A DNA stretch of 64,000 bases from Streptomyces sp. PR69 (GTDB lineage Bacteria; Actinomycetota; Actinomycetes; Streptomycetales; Streptomycetaceae). Shown piece by piece: positions 43,341-52,149 of the stretch; position 1 is the first letter of the stretch, and the number at the start of each line of letters is the position of its first letter. The notes under the pieces were generated by a model. The model was not told the DNA's origin. It was given only the letters and a program-made list of their open reading frames with translations, and ran no database searches. Where the stretch lies: positions 62,001 through 126,000 of the forward strand of contig NZ_JAOWCB010000016.1 of the NCBI RefSeq assembly GCF_026420845.1. The letters run 5' to 3'. The position numbers were made by a program, and so were the translations under genes.

Positions 43341-44732
43341 TCATCCGACGTCGAGACGGAGCAGATCGTCCTCGGTCTCGCGCCGCACGATGACACGCGC
43401 CCGGCCGTCCTTGACGGCGACGACGGGCGGGCGCAGAGCGTGGTTGTAGTTGCTGGCCATGGAGCGGCAGTACGCGCCGGTCGCGGGCACGGCGAGCAGA
43501 TCGCCCGGCGCCACGTCGGCCGGCAGGAACGCGTCCTTGACCACGATGTCGCCACTCTCACAGTGCTTGCCGACGACCCGGCTGAGCATGGGCGCGGCGT
43601 CGGACGCACGGGAGACCAGGGAGACGCTGTACTCCGCGTCGTACAGGGCGGTGCGGATGTTGTCCGACATGCCGCCGTCGACGCTCACATACGTCCTAAG
43701 GCCCGGCAGCGGCTTGACCGTGCCGACGCGGTAGAGCGTGAACGCGGAGGGCCCGACGATGGCCCGCCCCGGCTCGACGGAGATGCGCGGGGTGCGCAGC
43801 TTCGCGGCCTCGCACTCCCGGGCGACGATCTCGCGCAGCGCCTTGGCGATGTCGTGCGGCTCCTTGGGGTCGTCGTCGGAGGTGTACGCGATGCCGAGGC
43901 CGCCGCCCAGGTCGATCTCGGGCAGCTCGACGCCGTGCTCGTCCCGTACCCGCGCGAGCAGCTGCACCACCCGGCGGGCGGACACCTCGAATCCCGCCAT
44001 GTCGAAGATCTGCGACCCGATGTGCGAGTGGATGCCGATGAGCTCCAGGCCGTCCAGCTTCAGCGCCCGCCGCACGGCCTCGGCGGCCTGCCCGTCCGCG
44101 AGGGCGATCCCGAACTTCTGGTCCTCGTGGGCGGTGGCGATGAACTCGTGGGTGTGCGCTTCGACGCCGACGGTGACGCGGATCTGCACACGCTGCCGCT
44201 TGCCCTGCTCCTGGGCGATATGCGCGACGCGGACGATCTCCTGGAAGGAGTCGAGGACGATGCGCCCGACGCCGGCGCTCACGGCCCGCTCGATCTCCTC
44301 CTGCGACTTGTTGTTGCCGTGGAAGGCGATCCGCTCGGCGGGCATCCCGGCGTCCAGGGCGGTGGCGAGCTCCCCGCCGGAGCAGACGTCGAGGTTGAGC
44401 CCCTCCTCGGTGAGCCAGCGCACGACGGCGCGCGACAGAAACGCCTTGCCCGCGTAGAACACATCGGCGTCCGGCCCGAAGGCGTCCGCCCAGGCCCGGC
44501 AGCGGGCCCGGAAGTCGGCCTCGTCGAGGAAGTACGCGGGCGTGCCGAACTCCTCGGCGAGCCGGGTCACTTCCATCCCGCCGACGGTGACGACGCCGTC
44601 CTCACCGCGCCGCGCGGTCCGGGACCAGACCTTCGCGTCGAGGGCGTTGAGGTCGGCGGGCGGGGCGGTGTAGTGCCCTTCGGGAAGGACGTCGGCGTGA
44701 CGGGGCCCGGCGGGGTGCGCGGATCGGCTCAT
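43341..44732 (-). CDS. lysA: Diaminopimelate decarboxylase
   Basis: The 463-residue fold III PLP enzyme has the PLP Lys in VFYAGKAFLSRAV, then FHGNNKS, GIHSHIGSQIFD, and the C-terminal active-site Cys in HCESGDIV. It decarboxylates meso-DAP to lysine. It heads the lysA-hom-thrC stretch and follows nrtL after a 33-base gap. Confidence 0.96.
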   Translation of the reverse strand: MSRSAHPAGPRHADVLPEGHYTAPPADLNALDAKVWSRTARRGEDGVVTVGGMEVTRLAEEFGTPAYFLDEADFRARCRAWADAFGPDADVFYAGKAFLSRAVVRWLTEEGLNLDVCSGGELATALDAGMPAERIAFHGNNKSQEEIERAVSAGVGRIVLDSFQEIVRVAHIAQEQGKRQRVQIRVTVGVEAHTHEFIATAHEDQKFGIALADGQAAEAVRRALKLDGLELIGIHSHIGSQIFDMAGFEVSARRVVQLLARVRDEHGVELPEIDLGGGLGIAYTSDDDPKEPHDIAKALREIVARECEAAKLRTPRISVEPGRAIVGPSAFTLYRVGTVKPLPGLRTYVSVDGGMSDNIRTALYDAEYSVSLVSRASDAAPMLSRVVGKHCESGDIVVKDAFLPADVAPGDLLAVPATGAYCRSMASNYNHALRPPVVAVKDGRARVIVRRETEDDLLRLDVG

Positions 44733-44765
44733 CTGTCTCTCTCTTACCGCCGTTGCATACGGCTG

Positions 44766-45743
44766 TTACACGTATTCGGGTGCGCTGAGGCCGAGGAGTC
44801 CGAGGCCGCCGGCCAGCACCGTCCCGGCGGCTTCGGCGAGGGCGAGCCGGGAGCGGTGGGCGGCCGAGGGTTTCTCGTCGCCGCGGGGCAGCACGGTGTG
44901 CTGGAACGCGAGCAGGGCGTCGGCGAGCGCTTCGAGATGGCGGGCGAGCCGGTCGGGGGAACGGAGGCGGGCGGCGGAGGCGAGGACGGCGGGGTAGTCG
45001 CGGATGCCGCGGCCGGCGTCCGCGCAGCGGGCGTCCTCTTCGTACGCCTCGTACCGGCTGGCAAACCCCAGCTGAGCGGCGCCGCGGGTGAGGGCGCGGG
45101 CGCGGGAGGCCGCGTACCGCACCCGGAACAGCCCACTGGCTTCCGTCTGAACGAGCACGTTCCCCGGCCGGGGCGGATCACCGGGGGCGGCCCGGAGGAG
45201 CGCCCAGCGCCCCGCGTCCTCGCCGAGCCGCTCCAGCAGATCCTGATCCTCCACGCCCCGGATGCGGACGGCCTCCCCGCCATCGCGGATCTCGGCGCGG
45301 GCGCCCTGGCTGCGGAGCAGGTTCACCAGGGTCTCCGCCATCACGCGGGCACGCAGCTCCGGCTCGTCTCGGAGGACGACGGGCTGCCCGGAGAGGGCGT
45401 CGCCGTACCCGTACCGCGCTCCTTGCGCGCGGACGCGCCGCAGCAGCTCGGGAAGGGTGCCGCCGCCCAGGGTGAAATTGAGGAACCCGCCGCCGGTGAT
45501 GTGCACGGCCTCGATACCGGGACTGCCCCCCAGCCGTGACCGCAGCACCTCCGCCACCTCACGCGGCTCCTTCCCCGCAGGGCCGGCCAGCCGGAGGGCG
45601 ACCCCCGAGGCATAGTCGCCGCGGCCGCCGGGACGGGAGGCCTCGATCTTGACGCTGTCGGGAACGGCCACCTGCAGGGCACCCTCGTCGACCGCCCGGC
45701 GCACGGCGTGCAGGACGGTACGGGAGAGCTCAGCGGGGGTCAC
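44766..45743 (-). CDS. nrtL: ArgS-related anticodon-binding protein without catalytic domain
   Basis: The 325-residue protein carries an N-terminal piece similar to the Add1 domain of arginyl-tRNA synthetase (GVALRLAGPAGKEPREVAEVL) and a C-terminal DALR-type helical anticodon-binding domain (VRYAASRARALTRGA, LARHLEALADALLAFQH). It lacks the synthetase HIGH and KMSK-type active site. Databases call this actinobacterial family NrtL; I know of no established function. It lies next to lysA, as argS-lysA neighbours do in many actinobacteria. The start is a GTG. Confidence 0.8.
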   Translation of the reverse strand: MTPAELSRTVLHAVRRAVDEGALQVAVPDSVKIEASRPGGRGDYASGVALRLAGPAGKEPREVAEVLRSRLGGSPGIEAVHITGGGFLNFTLGGGTLPELLRRVRAQGARYGYGDALSGQPVVLRDEPELRARVMAETLVNLLRSQGARAEIRDGGEAVRIRGVEDQDLLERLGEDAGRWALLRAAPGDPPRPGNVLVQTEASGLFRVRYAASRARALTRGAAQLGFASRYEAYEEDARCADAGRGIRDYPAVLASAARLRSPDRLARHLEALADALLAFQHTVLPRGDEKPSAAHRSRLALAEAAGTVLAGGLGLLGLSAPEYV

Positions 45744-45798
45744 GGGACAAGCGTATGGGAGGCAGGGGGGTCAAACGCGAACTGGTTTCGCAATGCGG

Positions 45799-46233
45799 TC
45801 AGCCCCGGGCGCTCCCCGCCCGCCCGGCCCCATGCCTGTCGTCGACGGACGGCGGACCCTCCCGGTGCGCCAACTGCCGCACTATCCGCACCAACTCGGC
45901 CGGCTCAAACGGTTTCGCAAGAAACGCGTCCACCCCGGCGACAAGCCCGGTCTCCACCTCGTACTGCGTACAGGCACTGATGATCGCCAAGGGCAGCCGC
46001 CTGGTCCGCGGATCATCCCTGAGCCGCGCCGCGGTCCGCAGCCCGTCGAGCCGGGGCATCACCACATCCAGCGTGACCACATCCGGCCGCACCTGATGCA
46101 CCACCTCCAGGCACTCGGCACCATCGGCCGCGGTCACGACCTCGAAGCCCTCCAGCTCGAGGTTGACCCTGATCAGCTGCCGAATGACCCGGTTGTCGTC
46201 GACAACGAGCACCCGCCCGGACGCGCCTGACAC
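45799..46233 (-). CDS. Receiver-only response regulator
   Basis: The protein has 144 residues. A GTG at 46233 is the likely start; the frame upstream is not domain-like. The complete receiver has VLVVDDNRVIR, the phosphoacceptor Asp in VVTLDVVMPRLDG, Ser in IISAC, and Lys in DAFLAKPFEP. No output domain follows, so it acts by protein contact or phosphotransfer. No kinase is nearby. It is the last chromosomal gene before the tRNA. Confidence 0.85.
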   Translation of the reverse strand: MSGASGRVLVVDDNRVIRQLIRVNLELEGFEVVTAADGAECLEVVHQVRPDVVTLDVVMPRLDGLRTAARLRDDPRTRRLPLAIISACTQYEVETGLVAGVDAFLAKPFEPAELVRIVRQLAHREGPPSVDDRHGAGRAGSARG

Positions 46234-46334
46234 AACTCGAGAGTAGGTCTCCGGGGCGCCCTGCGTCCGGGTTTTCCCCACTTCCACCCCCGCGGGCCTA
46301 CCCCGCACCCCCTCCGTCCCACCGGAAATACCTG

Positions 46335-46365
46335 TTCACAGCCACCCTCCCGGAGCTGGTAGTGT
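46335..46365 (+). promoter_or_regulatory. Candidate tRNA-Arg promoter
   Basis: TTCACA (46335-46340) and TAGTGT (46360-46365) are spaced by 19 bases and lie 32 bases upstream of the tRNA. The match to a vegetative promoter is moderate. Confidence 0.45.
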
Positions 46366-46397
46366 TCTACCCGTCGCCGCGCAGAAGCGCAGCGCAC

Positions 46398-46469
46398 GCC
46401 CCCGTAGCTCAGGGGATAGAGCAACGGCCTCCGGAGCCGTGTGCGCAGGTTCGAATCCTGCCGGGGGCA
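46398..46469 (+). tRNA. tRNA-Arg (anticodon CCG)
   Basis: The cloverleaf is complete: acceptor GCCCCCG/CGGGGGC, D-arm with AGGGGATA loop, anticodon stem ACGGC/GCCGT with loop CTCCGGA, and T-arm GCAGG/CCTGC with TTCGAAT. The discriminator is A, and CCA is not encoded. It is the probable attachment site of the element to the right; the recombinase frame ends inside it on the opposite strand. Confidence 0.95.
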
Positions 46470-48416
46470 CTCGAAAGATGGGAACGGACGCGTCGGCTTT
46501 GCCGGGATCGTCCGCCCCGAGTGCCATGATCGGGTTCCAGCACCTCGGTGCGGGAACCCGATTTTTTGTTCCACGGCTCCAGCTCACGGGTGACGGACAC
46601 CAGTCCGTCCACCATGTGCCCCGGGATCGTCACCCGGAGGGTGATCTCTTCGCGGGGGCGGCTGTAGCGGACCTCCAGACCGAAGGCGGCGTAGAGGCGG
46701 CGCTGGATCTTCTCCGGGACGAGAGAGAGGTCGACGTCGAGGTGCGGGAGGGCGTCCAGCAGGGCTGAGGGGTCGACGGCGTCGTCGGTGGCCGGCAGGG
46801 CCTTGAGTTGAGCCAACTGCTCGGCAAGGGCTTTGCGTTGTGCGCCCAGTGTCGCGTGTTCCTGGCGGACGGCGTCGCGGAACTCCTTTCTCCTGCTCCG
46901 GATCGAAGACGGCGTCCTGCTCGTCGTGCCCCGTGCCGTCGGCGAGCGTGCGGATGAGGCGGGCTTGGCGCTGGCTGATGGCGCTGATGGCCTGTTCCAG
47001 GGCGGCGCGCTCCTGGGCGACGCGGGCTCCGGTGTCGTCCCCGGGCTGTGCGGCTTCGAGCGCGGCGCTGAGATAGCTGTGTCGGTCGGGGCCGAGGATC
47101 CGGGTAGCGAAGAAGCGGGAGATGGCGTTGATCAAGGTCTCTTCGCGGATCCACAGACTCTTGGGATGGTCGGGGAACCACGGCCGATCGCGATGTTCGT
47201 TCGGATCGGGCTGGCAGGCGTAGTACGAGATCTGGTGACGGGCCTTGCCGAACATGCGGCGATCGCAGATGTCGCAGGTGACGTACGACCGGAGTACGTA
47301 GGAGCGCTTGGTGGCCGGGTGCGTGTTGGGCGCGTCCGTGCTCCGCGAGCCTTGGCGGCTCTTGCCCATGGCGGACACAGTGTCGAAGAGCTCTTTTGTC
47401 ACGAGCGGCTCGTGGGTGGGCTGCGGGGACCACACCCAGTCCTTCGGATCGTTGTTCCGGCCGCCCTTCTTCGTCGAGCGCCGGTTCCAGACCTGGTAGC
47501 CGGTGTACTTGGGGTTGCGCAGGATCTCGCGTACGGCGGACCCGCTCCAGCGACCGAGAGCCATCTCCGGACGGGTCGGTTCCGGCGGCGGGTAGGCGAC
47601 GAGATCCAGGTTGAGGCGGTCGGCGATCGCGTCGTATCCGAGCTTGTCCAGTCCTCGGAGCTGGAAGATGCGGGTCACCGCCGGTGCTCGCTGCGGGTCG
47701 GGGACAAGGCGGTGCTTGGTACGGCCCTCGGCTCGGCGTGCAGGGACGGGATGGGGGACTTTCTCTGCGAGGTAGCCGTACGGGGGCTTGCCGACATTCC
47801 AGCCCTGGGAGACGTGCTCGATGAAACCGTCCCAGGACAGCTCCAGCATCTGCAGCACATACCACTCGGACACAGCCTGCTTGACGCGGCGGGTGAGCGT
47901 GGGTGTGGCGCGCTTCGCCCTCGGGCCGGTGATGATCGGCTCATCGGCGGCACACAGGGCCACTCCGGCCTGTTCCAGCTCGTACTCGATCTTCGTGCCG
48001 AAGTAGGTGCGGCGGGCGACGCGCTCGATGGACTCGCAGATGACGGCCGCGAAGCGACGATCCGGACGCTGGGCCTCCGTCAGAAGATCGGCAACGCTAC
48101 CGTCGCGAGGGATCGGAATGTTGAACTGCTGGTGTGCCTGGGACTTGCCGCGCTCGCGCAGCTCCTTGCGGCCGGACTCGACGTCGTAGAAGTGCGCCAC
48201 GATCACCCAGCCCGGCGGCAACGCGGCTCGGGCATTGCGGAGCTGCCGGGGCAGGGAGAGCGTGGGGTCCTGGGCGTCTTCGGTGGAGGTTCGGCCGAGC
48301 CATGCCACCGGGACGGTTACCGGGAGCGCTGTGGCGTCCGGAATGCCGTCTGGGGACCATGGGCGGCCAGGTACTGGGGGCGCCCAAGGCGGGGCGTTGG
48401 ATGAGGTGCCGGGCAT
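46409..48416 (-). pseudogene. Large serine recombinase (integrase), one-base frameshift
   Basis: The start is ATG at 48416 with GGGAGAGG upstream. The N-terminal resolvase domain has AWLGRTSTEDA, with nucleophile Ser44, and LSLPRQL. The recombinase domain with WNVGKPPYGYLAEKV-like sequence follows, then a zinc ribbon (CDICDRRMFGKA and a later Cys) and a coiled coil. The frame breaks at an AAA run near 46887-46889: with one A fewer, the family-like continuation KEFRDAVRQEH through LVSVTRELEPW is read. That second frame stops at 46409, inside the tRNA gene on its antisense strand. It is either a decayed gene, a programmed shift or a sequence error. Confidence 0.75.
46529..46567. terminator. Intrinsic terminator just right of the tRNA
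   Basis: ATCGGGTTCC pairs with GGAACCCGAT, with an inner GCACC/GGTGC pair, and is followed by TTTTT. It reads best rightward, where it would stop tRNA transcription before it runs antisense into the recombinase gene. Confidence 0.75.
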
Positions 48417-48450
48417 GGTTGTGCCTCTCCCATGGACTGGGCTCGGAGAC

Positions 48451-48717
48451 TCAAGCCTGGCCACGTCCCGGCGGGGCATTGTGACGGGCGCACAGCCACT
48501 CCAGCACCTCGCGGATCGCGGCGCCCTGGCGTCGGGCCAGCGCGTGAGCGTCCTCGCCACGGACGACGACGTATTCCACGACCAACCGCGGCCCCTCGGC
48601 TGAACAGGGCGGCTGGGGGGTGGCGCGGACGGTCGTCGACCATGGACGCTCCGACTCGGCGACGTCGTCAAGGCCGCGATCTTGAGCGTGATCGTCGGGC
48701 GGTGAAGGGTGCATCAT
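48451..48717 (-). CDS. Small element protein upstream of the recombinase
   Basis: The 88-residue protein starts at an ATG (48717) that overlaps the stop of the cytosine methyltransferase (TGATG), with GGAGG upstream. A GTG at 48720 is an alternative. Residues 44-80 are the most protein-like part (RLVVEYVVVRGEDAHAL, IREVLEWLCARH). It resembles short hypothetical proteins I associate with Streptomyces elements. It ends 34 bases before the recombinase start. It could be a recombination directionality factor or a regulator, by position only. Confidence 0.6.
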   Translation of the reverse strand: MMHPSPPDDHAQDRGLDDVAESERPWSTTVRATPQPPCSAEGPRLVVEYVVVRGEDAHALARRQGAAIREVLEWLCARHNAPPGRGQA

Positions 48718-50050
48718 CACTCGCCTCCCTGGCATGAACCAGGAGGTTGCGGTGCGGAGAGATGAGTGGTGGCTCGATGCGAGAGCAAGAGACGGATAGC
48801 CTCTTCGGTCTGTGCGGGTACGACGCTGTTGCCGAGGAGGCGGAGCTGGGTCGCGCGGGAGAGGCCCTCGGTGCCGGTGACCCAGCCTGCGGGGAGCCCC
48901 ATCATCCACTCGACGAAGCCGGGGGACAGTCGGCGGGTGCCGGATGCGGTGGCCATGGGTGCGGGACGTCCGGTCACGCACTCCCATCGGTAGATGGCGG
49001 GCAGGTAGGGGCCCCACCATTGGGCAGGTGAGTGACCGCGGTCCTCAAATTCATTCCGCCTTTGCGCTTCGGGGTGATGCCAGCGCCGCCGCTCCCCCGT
49101 CCGACGAAGTCGGAGTGGGCAGCAAGCAGTCGACATCTGTTAGGGGGGCGATACCTCTGCTGCCGACAGCCGGACCATCGGGGGCCCGCAGCCGGGCGGT
49201 CTCCCGTTCCGGGTTCGCCCCGGTCGGTGGCTCCGAAGCAGCCAGGGCCGCCGCTGTCGATGCGAGGGTACGGCTGCCGTTGCCGTGCTTCTGGTTCGGT
49301 AAACCCTTGGCGCCATCGCTGGCGGTGGGCGTAGGCAGGAGGTGTTCGATCTCGGCGGCGAGGGTGGGGCCGTGTCCCCGGGCCCTGCGGCGGTTCGGGG
49401 GCTGGGAGCCACCGTTGGTGCCGAGGTTCGCCGTCGGGGTCTTCAGCAGTGGCGGCTGAACCGTGCGCGGCTGCCGGCCAGGCGGTGAGGAAGACGCGTT
49501 CACGGCGGTGCGGGGCGCCAATGTCAGAGGCGCGTAGGTATGTCCAGCTCGCGTCGTACCCGAGGTCGGCCAGGTCCGCGAGTAGCACGCCCAGTGCCCG
49601 CATACGGGGTGGATCGGATGGGTCTCCCATGCACCGTGCGCAGGGTTCCAGGTGGCGAAGTGTGTGGGTTCCGGCTGGGGTGGAGAGCAGGCCGCGGACA
49701 TTCTCGATCACCACCAGGCAGGGGCTGAGGGTGCGGATGGCGTCGGTGACGTGGCGCCAGAGGGCTGAGCGTGTGCCGGAGGCCAGGCCGGTGCGGGGTC
49801 CGGCGACGGAGAGGTCCTGGCAGGGGAAGCCGGCGGTGAGGACGCACACGGGGTCGACCGTGGACCAGTCGACTGTGGTGATGTCGCACAGGTTCGGAGT
49901 GCGCGGCCAGTGGCGGGTGAGGATCTTGGCAGCGTGGGGATCGTTCTCGACGTGCCAGGCGACATCGGCGCGGAGCGCTCGCCGCACGCCGAGGTCGAGG
50001 CCGCCGATCCCCGAGAGGAGGCTGCCGACGAGGGGCTCAGCGGCAGTCAT
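48717..50050 (-). pseudogene. Cytosine-5 DNA methyltransferase, interrupted by frameshifts
   Basis: The first part has all N-terminal C5-MTase motifs: LLSGIGGLDLG (I), AGFPCQDLS with the catalytic Cys (IV), VIENVRGLL (VI) and APHRRERVFLTAW (VIII). The variable region continues in another frame with LLPTPT-type repeats (LLPTPTASDG, LLPTPTSSDG), returns to the first frame at KGGMNLRTAV, and shifts to a third frame for the end. That end holds WGPYLPAIYRW and the motif X region LLGNSVVPAQ. Shifts lie near 49450-49490, 49094-49098 (a run of five G) and 49005-49030. The product would lack motif X in one chain and is probably inactive unless the shifts are errors. Confidence 0.7.
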
Positions 50051-50996
50051 GCGACCTGTCCCCTGCGCAGGTGCGGGACCGGAACGTCGTGCCCTGCGCC
50101 GGCCCCCGTGTCGCTCGACGTGCGCACGTGGGCCGGGCAGGCGGGGTGAGCCTGTCTGGGCGGGTGAAGACGAGGACGTCTTCGTGTTGGACGACGGATA
50201 GGGGGATGCCTTGGCGGCGGGCGTCGCGCACGTTCTTCATCTGGAAGAACGAGGGCCGCGCGATGAGGCGGCTGTCGCGGATGCCGGCGAGGAGGGCGAC
50301 GCAGCGTTCCGCGGGGACCAGGCCGGCGGCTTGTCCGGCGGCGAGGACGGCGGAGGGCAGGTCGATGAGTTCGCCGCGTTCTCGCCAGGGCCGGGTGGTG
50401 ACGACGGCGGTGCCACCGGGACGGAGCATGATGCGGCACTGCTGGAGGATCTTGGTGAAGGCTTCCAGGAGCCGGTCGGTGGAGACGTGGGCGAGGTTGG
50501 AGGGGTCGTGGCTGTAGCGGTAGTCCTTCTTGACCACGCCCCGCTCGCCGGTCTCGCGGGTGGAGCGGACCTGTCCGTGTACGGAGCTGCCGTACGGCGG
50601 TGAGGTGACCACGAGGTCCACCTCGCCGTGGAGCGCGGTGGGGATCAGGTCGGTGAGTCGGCGGGCGTCGCCGCACCGCACGGTTCCGGTTGCTCCGCCA
50701 CCTTCGCGGGTGGCGGCTGCGGCGGCGTTGCGGCGGGCGATGTCGGCCCACTGCTGTTCGTACTCGACACCGAGGGCGCTGCGGCCGAGGTGGATGGCTT
50801 CGACGAGGGTGGTGCCGATGCCGCACATGGGGTCGAGGACGAGGCCGCCTGGGCGGGTGTAGGTGGCGACGGCGTGGGCGGCGATCTGCGGGAGCATCTT
50901 GGCGGGGTGGGCGGCCGAGCCGGGCACGTAGCGGCCCTTGCGCTGCGCGGGGGCGGAGGTTGGGGCGGTGTTCCACACCGACAGAGGAGAGGGCAT
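50037..50996 (-). CDS. DNA amino-methyltransferase (N4/N6 type)
   Basis: The 319-residue protein has motif I first (LVLDPMCGIGTTLVEA, about residues 52-67) and the catalytic TSPPYGS later (about 131), the order of UPF0020/TRM11-like and gamma-type enzymes. It overlaps the next gene (50050) by 14 bases, so both are likely co-translated. No restriction nuclease is nearby. It may modify element DNA to evade host restriction. The C-terminal 40 residues are low complexity. Confidence 0.8.
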   Translation of the reverse strand: MPSPLSVWNTAPTSAPAQRKGRYVPGSAAHPAKMLPQIAAHAVATYTRPGGLVLDPMCGIGTTLVEAIHLGRSALGVEYEQQWADIARRNAAAAATREGGGATGTVRCGDARRLTDLIPTALHGEVDLVVTSPPYGSSVHGQVRSTRETGERGVVKKDYRYSHDPSNLAHVSTDRLLEAFTKILQQCRIMLRPGGTAVVTTRPWRERGELIDLPSAVLAAGQAAGLVPAERCVALLAGIRDSRLIARPSFFQMKNVRDARRQGIPLSVVQHEDVLVFTRPDRLTPPARPTCARRATRGPAQGTTFRSRTCAGDRSHDCR

Positions 50997-51020
50997 GGCG
51001 GCTGTCTCCTGGGTTGTGGT

Positions 51021-51680
51021 CTATGCGTCGCGGATCGCGGAGAGGGCGATCAAGTCGCAGTGCGCGACGCCGATGGAGGCGTCCTCGGGGAGGACGGGAA
51101 CCAGGCGGTCGCCGACGGGGTGGCCGTAGACGACGACGGTGTGCTGGAGGTAGCGGAAGCCAGCAGTGCGGGCTGCGGCGATCAGGGTGCCGAGCGGTTC
51201 GGTGAGGCGTCCTCCGTCGCGGCGCTGGCGGGTGGCCAGGAGGAGGAAGCCGCCTTCGGGGAGGAGGCGGTGGGCGCGGTGGAAGAATCCGGGCCAGCCG
51301 TCTTCGATCGCGCCGGGCGTCGTGCTTCCGTCGACCGGCAGGTCGTCGGTGGGGGCGGGGAGGGTGTCGGGGTGGAGTTCGGCGAGGAGCATGGACGGCC
51401 TCTTCGACGCGCCCTCCTCGTCGTCGCCCGCGGTGGTGAAGGGGGTGGTCGGGATGCGGGCGTCCATGCCGGGGGCCGTGTCCGGGATCGCGATCTTGAG
51501 CAGTGGGGCGGGCCGGTGGGCGGGGCGTCCGACGAACTCGGTGCGGATCTTGTCGATCGCCCAGGCGGGCAGCACCGCGCCAGGGATGGGCGCGACGTTG
51601 GGCTCGTCCGGGTCGGGGAAGCAGACGGTCGCCGGCAGCGGGCGGGACGTACGGGCGCGGGGGGTGCTGGAGTTCGGCAT
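51021..51680 (-). CDS. Degenerate methyltransferase-like protein
   Basis: The 219-residue protein (ATG at 51680, weak ribosome site) ends 24 bases before the methyltransferase start. Its C-terminal half aligns by eye with the end of that enzyme: LLPEGGFLLLATRQRRDGGRL here, MLRPGGTAVVTTRPWRERGEL there, then AAARTAGF against AAGQAAGL. It has neither the SAM-binding DPxCGxGT nor the SPPY motif. It may be a partner subunit for DNA recognition, or a decayed copy. No function can be assigned. Confidence 0.65.
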   Translation of the reverse strand: MPNSSTPRARTSRPLPATVCFPDPDEPNVAPIPGAVLPAWAIDKIRTEFVGRPAHRPAPLLKIAIPDTAPGMDARIPTTPFTTAGDDEEGASKRPSMLLAELHPDTLPAPTDDLPVDGSTTPGAIEDGWPGFFHRAHRLLPEGGFLLLATRQRRDGGRLTEPLGTLIAAARTAGFRYLQHTVVVYGHPVGDRLVPVLPEDASIGVAHCDLIALSAIRDA

Positions 51681-52149
51681 GGGGTGAGCGGCGCTCGGGA
51701 GCGAGGGGCGGATCGTGCTCGTGCTGACGTGAAGTAATAGGGATTCGTCAACTCGTCTTTGCCATCGCCCAGAGCGTGTTCGATCCGCCAAGAGTTCGTT
51801 CCCCGCCACCAGGTGCGTGCGCGGGTCTTAGGCAGCGTCCATGGCATTTGCGCAGGTCATATCGTCTGCGAGCCAGTCACGAGCCACCGGCGGGCCAGCA
51901 CCGAGCCACCGCTCCCGGCCGAACAGCGGGGGTCCGGATCGAAGCGAAGATTTTCTGTGTTCGATTCGCCAGCTTCCATCGAGGGCGTCGCTCCAGGACA
52001 TCGGGCGAGGGCCAAGGTCGGGCCATCGCACATGCCGGACCACTGGGCCGCGGGTGACGCGGGGATGGTGTGTGGGTGGGCTGGTGGTGACGCGGCGGCC
52101 TGGGAGGGGTGTCGGCGGAAGCTGTCCACGTCGTCACGGGAGATGCGTC
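51681..52149. other. Divergent regulatory region in the element
   Basis: This 469-bp region separates leftward methyltransferase genes from the rightward HTH gene. Open frames here on both strands lack ribosome sites. It contains several GAGCCA/GAGCCACC repeats around 51872-51912 and an AT-richer stretch at 51940-51965. It probably contains two promoters and an operator. I could not define them. Confidence 0.5.

Noticed and set aside
46409..46574. Short frames through the tRNA with sequences like PPAGFEPAH
   Set aside because: These are the well-known artefact of translating a tRNA gene antisense.
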